From positions 1-64,000 of the forward strand of contig CAJTZL010000008.1 in NCBI GenBank assembly GCA_910583695.1: DNA of 64,000 nt, read 5' to 3'. A model generated the notes under the pieces. That model did not search any database, was not told where the DNA came from, and saw only the letters and a list, made by a program, of their open reading frames with translations. The DNA is from an uncultured Oscillibacter sp. Its GTDB lineage: Bacteria; Bacillota; Clostridia; Oscillospirales; Oscillospiraceae. Shown in pieces: positions 17,028 to 25,768 of this stretch (position 1 is its first letter; each line of letters opens with the position of its first letter). Made by a program: the position numbers and the translations under genes.

Positions 17028-17963
17028 ATGCACTTTCACGGAACCATCTGGCGGCCGCCCTATGAGGCGGATTCCCTGCTGCTCCAGGCCACGGCGGGCT
17101 GCACTCACCACGCCTGCAAATTCTGCACCCTGTACGAGGACCTGCCCTTCCGCTTCCGCATGTCCCCTCTGGAGGAAATCGAGGCGGACCTTCAGGAGGC
17201 CCAGCTCTGGGGCACGGACCCCATGGCCCGGCTCTCCGCCAAGCTCCAGGGCCTCCCCGGGCCCCAGGGGCCCCGGCGGGTTTTCCTGGTGGGGGCCAAC
17301 CCCTTTGTCCTGCAGTCCCGGCGGCTGGAGGAGATCGCGGAGCGCATCCGGCGGTACCTGCCCTCGGTGGAGACCATTGGCTGCTTCGCCCGGGTGACGG
17401 ACGTGGGGCTCAAAGGCGGCGGAGAGCTCCGCCGCCTCCGGGAGCTGGGCTACAACGGGCTCACCCTGGGCGTGGAAACCGGGGACGAGGAGGCCCTGGC
17501 CTTCATGAACAAGGGCTACCGGGCCCGGGACGTGGTGAAACAGGCGGGCCGCCTGGACGAGGCGGGGATTTCCTACAGCTTTTTCTATCTGGCAGGCATC
17601 TCCGGCGCGGGCCGGGGAGCGGAAGGGGCCCTGCGGAGCGCGGAGGTCTTCAACCAGACCCGCCCCAGGCGGGTGGGGTCCTCCATGCTGACCATCTTCC
17701 CGGATTCGGAGCTGTACCGGGAAATCCGGGCGGGCCGCTGGAGGGAGGAGAGCGAGCTGGAGAAGCTGGGGGAACTGAAAACCCTGATTGAAAATCTGGA
17801 GATTCCCACCCGCTTTGAGACGGACGGGGCCTCCAATCTGGTCCGGATCCAGGGGGAGCTGCCCCGGGACCGGGAGCGGCTGGCTGGCGGTCTGGAGCGC
17901 CTGATTGCCGGGGCCGATGAGGAGGCCCTGCGAGCCTACCGGGTCAGCTTAAGACATTTATGA
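17028..17963 (+). CDS. Radical SAM protein of unknown function (CX4CX2C cluster)
   Basis: 311 residues. The cluster motif GCTHHACKFCTLY (residues 24-36) has CX4CX2C spacing, as in the TLPVTFGCSHNKC-type family. Further radical SAM elements follow: VFLVGANPFVL, ETIGCFARVTDVGLKG and LTLGVETGDEEALAFMNKGY. C-terminal part helical. AAGGAG precedes ATG 17028. The end overlaps the convergent glycosidase-like gene by 20 bases. The substrate cannot be told from context. Confidence 0.85.
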   Translation: MHFHGTIWRPPYEADSLLLQATAGCTHHACKFCTLYEDLPFRFRMSPLEEIEADLQEAQLWGTDPMARLSAKLQGLPGPQGPRRVFLVGANPFVLQSRRLEEIAERIRRYLPSVETIGCFARVTDVGLKGGGELRRLRELGYNGLTLGVETGDEEALAFMNKGYRARDVVKQAGRLDEAGISYSFFYLAGISGAGRGAEGALRSAEVFNQTRPRRVGSSMLTIFPDSELYREIRAGRWREESELEKLGELKTLIENLEIPTRFETDGASNLVRIQGELPRDRERLAGGLERLIAGADEEALRAYRVSLRHL

Positions 17964-19113
17964 AGGGGATTCCCTTGACCACCCAGGCGTCGGGCAGGTA
18001 GCGGCCCTGGGTCATGGAGCTGCTGGTTTTGGTGATGATGCGCCCGTTGAAGGTCATGGAGGAGCTGGAGCCGCCGTCCATGTTCATGGCGGTCCAGCAG
18101 CCGTAGCGCAGGAGGATGTCCGCGCACTCCGACACGGTGGTTCCCAGGCTGTGGCCCACCCGGCGGCCGTCGATGACCAGCAGGAGCGTGGCCTTGTCCG
18201 CCGTCTGTCCGATGACCGTCCGGGGCTGGATGCCCATGCCGAAGGAGCCGTCGATGCGCTTCTCCCCGTTCAGCACCAGGATGGGGTAAAACTGCACGGC
18301 GTCCCGCATCTCCTCAAGGTCCAGACCCCGGCCCGCCCGGAAGTTGTCCTCATAGTCAAACCCGGCGGTCTGGTAGCGGCCCTTGAGAGCCTGGCCGGAG
18401 TACTCCCCGCCGGAGAGGACAAAGCCCATGGGCACGTTCCCCCGGCCTTTGCCCTCCGGGTCGTAAAAGCCGCTGGCGTTGACGCCCAGCACCCCGCCGT
18501 AAGCCTCGCAGAGCTCCGTCACCGTCTGGCCCCGGCCGGAGAGGGTGTTCTTCGCCAGGATGACCTGGGAGCTGTCCTTGGCAATGGCCAGCTTGCCCTG
18601 GTAGCCCTCTCCGGAGACGGTGCAGATGAGAATCTTGTTGGGCACGTCGATGGCCCAGACCTTGTCCCCGGCGGTAGTGTAAACGCCCTCCATATGCTCC
18701 ATTTCCAAGGTGGGCAGGTCCTCCCAGGTGACGGACTCCGGCAGGGTGTCCAGATCCACCTCCGGGAAGAGGGCGGAAAATTCGGCCACGGCCCGTTCCT
18801 CCGGCGTCCCGGAAAACTCCGGGGCTGCGGAGGGCCCGGGCTGGGCAATGCCGCTGGCCTCGATCAGATTGTCCTGAAACCGGGCCTCCACATCCTTCAT
18901 GGCCGCCTGAATCACGGAGTCCGGCAGGAAGGCCGTGGCCAGCCACTGGTGGGACATGGTGCCCATGGCGGTTTCGATGTACAGCGTTCGCCACTTGGCA
19001 ATCAGGGGAATGCCGGAGAAGGCGAACAGCAGGTAGGCTGCCGCCAGCAGGGCGGCGGCAGCGGCGGCGGCCCACCAGCCGCGCCGGGAGGAAAAACGGG
19101 TTTCTTCGTTCAT
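17944..19113 (-). CDS. Membrane-anchored phosphodiester glycosidase (NAGPA) domain protein
   Basis: 389 residues. One N-terminal membrane segment (WWAAAAAAALLAAAYLLFAF) places the rest outside. The NAGPA domain runs from about residue 150 to the end: YQGKLAIAKDSSQVILAKNT, VLGVNASGFYDPEGKG, LLVIDGRRVGHSLGTTVSEC and the signature NMDGGSSSSMTFNG. Family members cleave phosphodiester-linked sugars, and bacterial ones sit in envelope polymer contexts. Monocistronic; no nearby partner. Confidence 0.88.
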   Translation of the reverse strand: MNEETRFSSRRGWWAAAAAAALLAAAYLLFAFSGIPLIAKWRTLYIETAMGTMSHQWLATAFLPDSVIQAAMKDVEARFQDNLIEASGIAQPGPSAAPEFSGTPEERAVAEFSALFPEVDLDTLPESVTWEDLPTLEMEHMEGVYTTAGDKVWAIDVPNKILICTVSGEGYQGKLAIAKDSSQVILAKNTLSGRGQTVTELCEAYGGVLGVNASGFYDPEGKGRGNVPMGFVLSGGEYSGQALKGRYQTAGFDYEDNFRAGRGLDLEEMRDAVQFYPILVLNGEKRIDGSFGMGIQPRTVIGQTADKATLLLVIDGRRVGHSLGTTVSECADILLRYGCWTAMNMDGGSSSSMTFNGRIITKTSSSMTQGRYLPDAWVVKGIPFINVLS

Positions 19114-19381
19114 GAGCAGGGCCTCCGCCAGGGAAATCCCTGGGCTTTATTTGGGTAAGTATAGCAAGGGGACAATGCCTTTGTCAAGGCGGCGGAAGAA
19201 GAAGGGCGTATCCGATTGCGCGTTTGTATGGGGAGGAGGGCGCGGGGGGCGGCCCGGCACCTTCTGTTGGAAGCGCCGGCCCTGGGAGAAGATCGGCCGC
19301 CGGAGGATGCCATACCGTTTGATTCCGTATATCTGGCAGCCGGCCCTGTTGGACCGTCCGGCGCCCAGTACAAAACTGGAC

Positions 19382-19410
19382 TTGCAATTTCTGGAATTTT
19401 CGGCTATAAT
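19382..19410 (+). promoter_or_regulatory. Sigma-A promoter upstream of the KamA-like gene
   Basis: TTGCAA (19382-19387), 17 bases, TATAAT (19405-19410). The start of transcription would be near 19417, giving a leader of about 220 bases. DNA from 19114 to 19381 contains short overlapping frames but no gene I can support. Confidence 0.82.
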
Positions 19411-19639
19411 ATATAAAACAACATCTGCGGCGCATTGTTTTCCGGCGTCCCGCCGCCGGGCCGCGTAATTTGGGAGGACCATTCGGCATTATATGAACAC
19501 CGTTTAAGCGTCTTATCTGATTGGATTTATCTTATTTGAAAAGATCAAAACAACGTTTATGTAAAGCGCAGGAGCCGGACGGTCAGGGCCGGGTCTGCGC
19601 TTTTTTATCTTTATCTTTTTAGAAAGGTGGTGGCAGCGA
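19411..19639 (+). promoter_or_regulatory. Untranslated leader with internal terminator before the KamA-like gene
   Basis: The leader begins with GC-rich inverted repeats (GCGGCGCATTG...CCCGCCGCCGGG, 19426-19463), then an AT-rich stretch, then an intrinsic terminator at 19563-19606, then the ribosome site GAAAGGTGG. A terminator inside a leader is the layout of attenuation. I looked for L-box, T-box and SAM consensus boxes and did not find them. Confidence 0.45.
19563..19606 (+). terminator. Intrinsic terminator inside the KamA-like leader
   Basis: AAAGCGCAG (19563-19571) pairs with CTGCGCTTT (19595-19603) around an inner CCGG/CCGG pair; TTTTTT follows at 19601-19606. It lies 34 bases before the ATG at 19640. 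Confidence 0.75.
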
Positions 19640-20749
19640 ATGAGCTGGCAGAACGAATTGAGGAACGGATACCGGACGGCGGAGGATTTGGCGCCCATCC
19701 TGGGATGGACGCCGGAGGAGACCGCCCGCTACGCCGGGGTGATCGAACGGTATCCCATGCTGATTCCACCCTATTACCTGTCCCTGGTGGATCCCAAGGA
19801 CCCGGAGGACCCCATTGCCCGGATGTGCGTTCCCTCCCTGTCAGAGCTGGAGGCCGGAGGAGAGGCGGACACCAGCGGCGAGGCGGACAACACCAAAATT
19901 GAGGGGCTCCAGCACAAGTACACTCAGACGGCGCTGCTCCTTTCCACCAACCAGTGCGCCATGTACTGCCGCCACTGCTTCCGCAAGCGGATGGTGGGGC
20001 TTACCGACGCGGAGCTGAACAAGCGGGTGGATGAGGCCGTGTCCTACGTGTCGGAGCACCGGGAGGTCAACAACATCCTGGTTTCCGGCGGGGATGCCTT
20101 CATGAATCCCAACCACATTCTGGAGCGCTACCTCCGGGAGCTCACCGCCATTGAGCACCTGGACCTGATCCGCTTCGGCTCCCGGATGCCGGTGACTCTG
20201 CCGGAGCGCATCTACGGAGACCCGGAGTTCCTGGACCTCTTTGAGGAGTACGGGAAGAAGAAGACCCTGGTCTTGGTGACGCACTTCAACCATCCCCGGG
20301 AGCTGACGGCTGAGGCCGCCCGGGCCCTTCGGGCCATGATCGAGCGGGGCGTGCCGGTGCGGAACCAGACGGTGCTGATGCGGGGCATCAACGACAGCGG
20401 GGAGACCCTGGGGAAACTCCTCTCCGGCCTCGTCCGGCTGGGGGTCATGCCCTACTATATCTTCCAGTGCCGCCCGGTTACGGGCGTCAAGGGCCGCTTC
20501 CAGGTGCCCCTCACCGAGGGCGTCCGGATTGTGGACGACGCCAAGGCCCGGCAGAACGGCCTGGGCAAGGCGGTGCGCTATGCCATGAGCCACCCCCGGG
20601 GGAAGATCGAGATTGTCTGCGAGCTCCCCGGCGGGGAGACCCTGTTCAAGTTCCACCAGAGCAAATACCCGGAGGACCGCTCCCGGCCCTTCACCGTCCC
20701 GCTGTCCGCCACGGACACCTGGCTGGACGGAGAGCTCCGGGGCATTTGA
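19640..20749 (+). CDS. KamA-family radical SAM aminomutase-like protein (lysine/glutamate 2,3-aminomutase-like)
   Basis: 369 residues, shorter than the roughly 416 of KamA. Cluster motif CAMYCRHCFRKR near residue 106, and VSGGDAFMNPN, RFGSRMPVTLPERI, VTHFNHPRELT and RNQTVLMRGIND are all typical of the PLP-dependent aminomutase family. The tail QCRPVTGVKGRFQVPLTEGV also fits. Substrate (lysine, glutamate or arginine) is unresolved. The C-terminal zinc/dimer segment of KamA seems short. Control by attenuation in the leader is possible. Confidence 0.85.
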   Translation: MSWQNELRNGYRTAEDLAPILGWTPEETARYAGVIERYPMLIPPYYLSLVDPKDPEDPIARMCVPSLSELEAGGEADTSGEADNTKIEGLQHKYTQTALLLSTNQCAMYCRHCFRKRMVGLTDAELNKRVDEAVSYVSEHREVNNILVSGGDAFMNPNHILERYLRELTAIEHLDLIRFGSRMPVTLPERIYGDPEFLDLFEEYGKKKTLVLVTHFNHPRELTAEAARALRAMIERGVPVRNQTVLMRGINDSGETLGKLLSGLVRLGVMPYYIFQCRPVTGVKGRFQVPLTEGVRIVDDAKARQNGLGKAVRYAMSHPRGKIEIVCELPGGETLFKFHQSKYPEDRSRPFTVPLSATDTWLDGELRGI

Positions 20750-20772
20750 GCAAAGAGGGAGAAAACAGACGT

Positions 20773-20802
20773 GCGGCGGGCCGAAGGGCCCGCCGCGTTT
20801 TG
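20773..20802. terminator. Bidirectional terminator between convergent genes
   Basis: GCGGCGGGCC (20773-20782) pairs with GGCCCGCCGC (20787-20796), 4-base loop, followed by GTTTTG. It sits between the KamA-like gene and the convergent Cys-rich membrane protein gene. Confidence 0.85.
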
Positions 20803-20806
20803 CCGC

Positions 20807-21679
20807 TCAGAGGCCGGAGGAGGAATCCGGCAGGGCCGGGGACGCCCATTCCCGGAAAAGTTTAGCGGTCCGCCACAGGCAGATCATGCGCAAGACGGCG
20901 TAATAGCCCGTCAGGCCCAGGGTGGCCAGCGCGGCCAGCATGAAGGCGAAGGGACCCATAAACGCGAAGAAGAAATACGTCAGGACCGTCACCCCCAGGG
21001 AGAGCAGGAGCAGCCTCCACAGCTTCCGCCAGCCGGCGGCCAGGTCCGCGTCCAAGGATTCTACGGCCTGGGCGTGGGTGAAGAACTCCACATAACTCCC
21101 GTAGAAGCTCACGATGAGGGAGGGGATGCCCAGCAGGAGGATCAGGGCGGAGTCCCCGGGGAGGACCAGCAGGACAAGGTCCATCAGCGTGACGGTCAGC
21201 TGGCAGAGGGCGGCGGTCCGGTAGTCCCGGAGCACCGGCGTCAGCTTCCACAAGAACAGGGCGTAGGCCAGCCCGCAGAGGAATTTCAGCGCCGTCCCCG
21301 CCGTCTCGGCGGCGGGGTACGCCTGGGTTACGAAGTCCGCCGTCATCAAGGAGGCCAGCTCCATGGGGATCACCAGCCAGAACATCAGCCGGACCCACTT
21401 CCCCATCAGCGGGGCGTCCTCCGCCAGGCGGCGCTGTCTGGTCTCCTCTCCGTCCCGGCGCTGGAGCTCTATCCGGGGGACGTCGTCCCGCTGGGCCCGG
21501 CGGGAACAAAGGGTAAAGGAGGTGCAGGTCTCGCATCCCTCGTGTCCTCTCTCCCGGCAGCAGGCGGCGATGCCGCAAGGGCCGGAGAAGGGTTTTCCCA
21601 TGTCCTCCCGGCAGCCGGAACAGTTCAGCTGCTCCTTCCAGGCGCAGGACGCACAGTTTTTTCCGCAAATGTTTTCCAT
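20807..21679 (-). CDS. Cys-rich (DUF3795-like) N-terminal domain fused to a membrane protein
   Basis: 290 residues. The first 55 carry twelve cysteines in CxxC-type pairs (CGKNCASCAWKEQLNCSGC, CGIAACCRERGHEGCETC), like DUF3795 metal-binding modules. The rest has about six hydrophobic segments (VRLMFWLVIPMELASL, FLCGLAYALFLWKL, LTVTLMDLVLLVLPG, LILLLGIPSLIVSFYG). No known function; a metal- or redox-sensing membrane protein is only a guess. GGAGGG precedes the ATG. Appears monocistronic. Confidence 0.7.
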   Translation of the reverse strand: MENICGKNCASCAWKEQLNCSGCREDMGKPFSGPCGIAACCRERGHEGCETCTSFTLCSRRAQRDDVPRIELQRRDGEETRQRRLAEDAPLMGKWVRLMFWLVIPMELASLMTADFVTQAYPAAETAGTALKFLCGLAYALFLWKLTPVLRDYRTAALCQLTVTLMDLVLLVLPGDSALILLLGIPSLIVSFYGSYVEFFTHAQAVESLDADLAAGWRKLWRLLLLSLGVTVLTYFFFAFMGPFAFMLAALATLGLTGYYAVLRMICLWRTAKLFREWASPALPDSSSGL

Positions 21680-21836
21680 GGCATGCCCTCCTTTTGTTCT
21701 ACCGCCATAACGGTTTGTAATTTATCTCTATTTTAATACGGAAACCGGCTGGATTCGTAACAAAAAGGTAACAATTTATGACAAAGGATTACAGGACGGA
21801 CCGCCGCCAGGGCGGGGCGGCCCGGAGGAGAGCGGG

Positions 21837-21864
21837 AAAAGGCCCGCCGGAAGGCGGGCCTTTT
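21837..21864. terminator. Bidirectional terminator downstream of the BlaR1-like gene
   Basis: AAAAGGCCCGCC (21837-21848) and its complement GGCGGGCCTTTT (21853-21864), 4-base loop. The T-tract on either strand makes it usable both ways; it lies 21 bases from the BlaR1-like stop. Confidence 0.88.
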
Positions 21865-21885
21865 CAGAGGGAACAGCGGGCAGGA

Positions 21886-24336
21886 TCAGGCCCGGATATC
21901 CGTCAGCCGGACCGGCTCTCTCTCCAGGGTGACGTTCAGGGGAGCATTGTCAGGGAAGGTGAGGAGGAGATAACCGGAATCCAGCTTTTTGAGCTTGCGG
22001 ATATTCACCTGCCAGCTTCCCTCCTCCCAGGCAGGGTACCAGCCGTACCGCCAGGGGAAGCCGTTGCAGTAGAGATACTGCCGTCCTTCGGAGTGGATAA
22101 CGTACCAGGTTCTGACGGCGCACTGGTCCATGGCCTTCCGGGCGGCGGCGGGGAGGTCCTCCACCTCCATGGCCCACGCGTCGAGGTTGTCGGCAAGGTT
22201 CGGGGGACTTCCCTGCTTCAGAGTCAGCGTGACGCTGCCTGTGAGATTCCCCAGGTCTCCCTCCGGGGCACGGAGGTACAGGCGGTAAGTCCCCGGCTTT
22301 ACGGCTTCGCCGTCGAACAGGAAGTCCGCCGCGCAGCGGAGCGTTCCTCCCGTCCTCCTGCGGGAGACGCCGTAATAGGTTATGTCCTCAGGGCGGTGCT
22401 CCACGCCGCAGAAGCCGATCTTCATGCATTCGCCTGTTTCCGCCGTCACGTCGTATTGAATCCGGTCCCCTTCGGAGAGGACGTATTCCCCCAGATCCAT
22501 CCAGCTGCCGCCCTGCATCCGGGTTTCCTCCACAGGAATGGTGACGCTGATGCCGCTGGGTTCCTCTTCCGGGGCGTTCAAATCGCCGAAGAGCTCCGCC
22601 ACCTCCACTGCGTCCAGGTTCCGGACAAACTGGATCCCGCCGTCCGAGTTCCGCTCCACCTTGATGTCCAGCAGGCCGGTGGGATTCATCTCCAGGGTCA
22701 CGCAGGACGCATCCGGTCGGAGGTCCAGGAAAATGCGGACCGGCTTCCCTTGGTAATAATAGCCGTCGTCCTCTCTGGTAATCCCGGCGGTCTCGTACTC
22801 CGCCAGCTGCCGGGCGGCTAATTCTTCCTCAAGAGCCTCCAGCTCCTCGTCCCGGTCCGCCGCCTGGAGCAGAATGGAGAGAAAGGCGGCGTTTTCCTTC
22901 GCGGCCCGGGTGATCCAGGCGTCCAGCTCCTCCTCATCCCAATTCAGATTGTGGACGAGGACGGAGAAGAAGGCGGCGTCTCCCTCTTTGTAGACCTCCT
23001 CCAGAATGCTGTCTGTAATTTCCGCCTCCAGCTCCTGCGCCTGGGACAGAACGGCGCTGAAAAAGGCGATCTCCCGGTCCTCATAACACCGCTTCAGCCA
23101 AGCCCCCTGCTCCTCCGGACTCAGGAAGGGAACCGCGAGGGAGAATCCGGTGATGCTGCCGTCCTCATAACATTCTTCTGCCAGAAGGGCGGACCGGAGA
23201 TGCTTGTTGGATGCCGCCTGGACGGAAACCGGTGGCAGGGCCGTTCCCTTGACAGGGCCCGCATTGCGCTTGGCGGGGCCGGTGTAGGCCCCCGCCGCGG
23301 CGGCTCCGGTGGTCAGAGCCGCCGCCAGGACCAGGGACAGCAGAGCCGTCCACCGGGAGGGTTTCTTGAAGTTCATGATGGCTGTCAACCTCTCTTTCAG
23401 TAATTCTGCGCTCTCTCCCAGACCGGCGGAGCCCGGGGCGGCGTGATATCCGCCCCCGGTCTCCAGAGCCCGGAGCAGGGTGTCCCCATAGGCCCGGTGC
23501 TCCTCCGGCTCCAGAACCCGGAGCACCGCCTCGTCACAGGCCAGCTCACAGGCCCGGTCGATCTCCCGGGCCATCATCCACGCCAGGGGGTTGAACCAGT
23601 GGAGGCAGACCGTCAGCTGGACCAGCCATTTATAGAGCAGGTCCCGCCGCCGGTAATGGGTCAGCTCGTGGAGGACCGTGTGGCGGAAATCCGCCTCCGC
23701 CAGCGCCGCCGAGGGCAGGACTACGCAGGGCCGGAACAGTCCCAGCAGCATGGGGGAGGCCGCCAGGGGATTTTCGTACAGCTCCACGGGCCGCCGGACG
23801 CCCAGCCGCTCCCCGCTCCGGGCCAGCAGGTCCAGCAGGGCGGGGTCCTCCACCTCCCGGCAGCCCGCCCGGAGACAGCGGGAGAAGTTCCGGCAGCTGG
23901 CGGCCTTCCATACCAGCAGGACCAGCGCCCCGCCCAGCCAGACCAGGGCCAGGACCTCCGCCGCCTCCGGCGGGGCAGGGTCCTCCGGCTCTGCGGCGGA
24001 GGGCGCCGGCTCTTCGGCGGCTGGGTCCTCCGGCGGGACTGGGCGGGCCGGTTCCGAGGCGGTCAGGCGTTCCCCGGGTGGCGCGGCCGCCTCCGGCGGC
24101 CGGGGAGCCTCGGCCTGAAGGGCGGCGGGGGATTCTGCCTCCCGGAACAGGGTCCCCACGGGACTGAACTCCGGCGAGAGGGGCAGCAGAAGGCGGAATA
24201 CGGCGATGAGCCAGACATAGTACTGCCAGCGCCGGCTGACCCGCTCCCGGAGCAGGGGCTGGAGGACCAGCAGAACCAGGATGGCCAGGGACCCGGAGAG
24301 GGACAGGGAGGCGGCGGTTTTCAAAACCTCCCTCAT
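21886..24336 (-). CDS. BlaR1/MecR1-type M56 metalloprotease with a non-penicillin-binding extracellular region
   Basis: 816 residues. Four membrane segments surround the M56 zinc site HELTHYRRRDLL (His near 221) and CELACDEAVLRVLEPEEHRA YG, which is the cytoplasmic protease that clears the repressor. A Pro/Ala/Glu-rich linker lies at about 65-130. After the last membrane segment (about 330) there is no beta-lactam-binding domain. Instead come about four repeats of roughly 30 residues with an AFFSVL core (AFFSAVLSQ, AFFSVLVHN, AFLSILLQ), then beta-rich domains. The gene overlaps blaI by 4 bases (ATGA). The signal sensed is unknown. Confidence 0.88.
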   Translation of the reverse strand: MREVLKTAASLSLSGSLAILVLLVLQPLLRERVSRRWQYYVWLIAVFRLLLPLSPEFSPVGTLFREAESPAALQAEAPRPPEAAAPPGERLTASEPARPVPPEDPAAEEPAPSAAEPEDPAPPEAAEVLALVWLGGALVLLVWKAASCRNFSRCLRAGCREVEDPALLDLLARSGERLGVRRPVELYENPLAASPMLLGLFRPCVVLPSAALAEADFRHTVLHELTHYRRRDLLYKWLVQLTVCLHWFNPLAWMMAREIDRACELACDEAVLRVLEPEEHRAYGDTLLRALETGGGYHAAPGSAGLGESAELLKERLTAIMNFKKPSRWTALLSLVLAAALTTGAAAAGAYTGPAKRNAGPVKGTALPPVSVQAASNKHLRSALLAEECYEDGSITGFSLAVPFLSPEEQGAWLKRCYEDREIAFFSAVLSQAQELEAEITDSILEEVYKEGDAAFFSVLVHNLNWDEEELDAWITRAAKENAAFLSILLQAADRDEELEALEEELAARQLAEYETAGITREDDGYYYQGKPVRIFLDLRPDASCVTLEMNPTGLLDIKVERNSDGGIQFVRNLDAVEVAELFGDLNAPEEEPSGISVTIPVEETRMQGGSWMDLGEYVLSEGDRIQYDVTAETGECMKIGFCGVEHRPEDITYYGVSRRRTGGTLRCAADFLFDGEAVKPGTYRLYLRAPEGDLGNLTGSVTLTLKQGSPPNLADNLDAWAMEVEDLPAAARKAMDQCAVRTWYVIHSEGRQYLYCNGFPWRYGWYPAWEEGSWQVNIRKLKKLDSGYLLLTFPDNAPLNVTLEREPVRLTDIRA

Positions 24337-24716
24337 GCTTCCCCGCCTCCCTTCTCCCAGAAGCGTTTCAGCTCCTCGTAATCCCCGGGGGAGATGGCCT
24401 CCTGCCGGATGAGGGCGGCCACCAGCCCCTTGGCGCTTCCGGCGTAGAGCTTGTTCACCAGCGCCTGGGTCTGGGCGTCCTGGTAGTCCGCCTGGGAGAC
24501 GGCGGCGGCGTACTCGTTCCGCCGCCCCAGCTTCCGGACGGTGAGAAAGCCCTTGTCCACCAGACGGGACAGCAGGGTGATGACGGTGTTTTTCTGCCAG
24601 CTCCGGCCCGCCTCCGCCAGGGCCTCCATGATCTGGGCGTACAGGGCGGTCCCTCCGGCGGACCAGACGATTTTCATCAATTCCAGCTCCGAATCGGAAA
24701 TCTGCGGCGCATGCAT
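24333..24716 (-). CDS. BlaI/MecI/CopY-family transcriptional repressor
   Basis: 127 residues: winged helix with ISDSELELMKIVWSAGGTAL and NTVITLLSRLVDKGFLTVRK, then a C-terminal dimerisation helix ending RFWEKGGGEA. It is the expected partner and proteolysis target of the M56 protein encoded immediately downstream. The promoter region carries TACA/TGTA dyads of the type this family binds, so autorepression is very likely. Confidence 0.93.
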   Translation of the reverse strand: MHAPQISDSELELMKIVWSAGGTALYAQIMEALAEAGRSWQKNTVITLLSRLVDKGFLTVRKLGRRNEYAAAVSQADYQDAQTQALVNKLYAGSAKGLVAALIRQEAISPGDYEELKRFWEKGGGEA

Positions 24717-24733
24717 AAGCGGTCCTCCTTTGA

Positions 24734-24784
24734 CTACAGGTTGTAGGCTAAATATAAGATAACACGCTGTAGGCCAAATGTCAA
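24734..24784 (-). promoter_or_regulatory. blaI-blaR promoter with overlapping repressor operators
   Basis: On the minus strand: TTGACA (24784-24779), 17 bases, TATCTT (24761-24756). The spacer holds the half-site CCTACAG. Just downstream lies the dyad CTACA-ggt-TGTAG (24734-24746). The block TGTAGGC(T/C)AAAT occurs twice (from 24743 and 24769). Both positions would block RNA polymerase when BlaI-like repressor is bound. Confidence 0.85.
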
Positions 24785-24799
24785 GAGGGAGGGGCGGAA

Positions 24800-24838
24800 A
24801 AAGGAAGCCCGCCGGGAGGCTTGGCCTCCCGGCGGGTT
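24800..24838 (-). terminator. Terminator of the LytTR regulator gene
   Basis: CCCGCCGGGAGGC (24808-24820) pairs with GCCTCCCGGCGGG (24824-24836), 3-base loop. On the minus strand CTTCCTTTTT follows. Confidence 0.85.
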
Positions 24839-24842
24839 TGGG

Positions 24843-25637
24843 CTATCCGGTGATTTTCCGTTCCAGGTCCGCTTTGACCTGCATGTAGTTGTGGAAGGGG
24901 ATGGGCAGAAGCTCCCCGGTGATGAGGGCCGCCTCATAGCGGCGGACGGACATGACGTAGCGGCTGTTCACTGTGTAGCAGCGGTGGATGGGGCAGAAGG
25001 TTTCCGGCAGCAGGGCGTTAACCTCGCTGATGCTCAGGTCGCTTTGGATGATCTTGTCCACGCAGTGGAGCTCCGCCTTCCGGTTCCGGCTCTGGATGTA
25101 GAAAATCATGTCCGGCTGGACGAACAGCGTCGTGTTTCCGCAGGGGACGGCCAGCCGCTTCTTGGGCGGAACCTCCAGCAGGATGTCCCGAACGAACTGA
25201 TAGGAGGACAGCTCCAGCTTGGGCCCGCCCTCCTCCAGGGCGAAGGGGTGGAGAAATTCGTAGTTGGCGTGGAGCAGCACCAGCTTGGTCTCCGTGCCGA
25301 TGAGCTGATAGAGAAAGGTATAGGAGGCGGTAACGGTGTCCTCTTCCGGGTGCTCCGGAATGCAGGCCCGCACCTCTCCCATCACCGCCTGACAGCGGGG
25401 GGTGATGGACAAGGGGGTGTACTCCTCCTGAAAAATCTGATAAATTTTCGTCCGCTGCTCCACCCCGGCCTCCAGCCGGGAACGGATGGTGTCGCCGCCT
25501 ATCAGCACCCGCCCCCCGGTGCCGAGCCACACGCTTTTGGAGCAGAGGCGGGACAAATAGGGCTCTAAATTCCCGGCGTAGTAACCGCGGGTGATCTCCC
25601 GGCTGATGGCCACGGTATCCTCCAGCTTTCCGCTCAT
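24843..25637 (-). CDS. LytTR-family DNA-binding protein with an NTF2/SnoaL-like N-terminal domain
   Basis: 264 residues. About 1-135 resembles an NTF2-like fold (ITRGYYAGNLEPYLSRLCSK, VTASYTFLYQLIGTETKLVLLHANYEF). About 165-262 is LytTR (MIFYIQSRNRKAELHC, LLPETFCPIHRCYTVNSRYV). It lacks a receiver domain, so the N-terminal pocket may sense a small ligand. AAAGGAGAGGAAAT precedes the ATG. Monocistronic. Targets unknown; LytTR proteins commonly control toxins, bacteriocins or surface traits. Confidence 0.82.
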   Translation of the reverse strand: MSGKLEDTVAISREITRGYYAGNLEPYLSRLCSKSVWLGTGGRVLIGGDTIRSRLEAGVEQRTKIYQIFQEEYTPLSITPRCQAVMGEVRACIPEHPEEDTVTASYTFLYQLIGTETKLVLLHANYEFLHPFALEEGGPKLELSSYQFVRDILLEVPPKKRLAVPCGNTTLFVQPDMIFYIQSRNRKAELHCVDKIIQSDLSISEVNALLPETFCPIHRCYTVNSRYVMSVRRYEAALITGELLPIPFHNYMQVKADLERKITG

Positions 25638-25768
25638 GGAATTTCCTCTCCTTTGTGATTATTGTAACGATATTATACAGTAATCACCAGAAAAAGGCAA
25701 GGAAAAAAGGTGGTACCTTTAGGTTCGGCTTGAATATTGATACGTTCCGTATGGAATTTCGGCAGGAT

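Noticed and set aside
19147..19482. Short overlapping frames on both strands upstream of the KamA-like gene
   Set aside because: No ribosome sites, no recognisable composition, and a promoter and leader explain part of the region.
19411..19562. Lysine riboswitch before the KamA-like gene
   Set aside because: Length would fit, but the conserved L-box sequences were not found.
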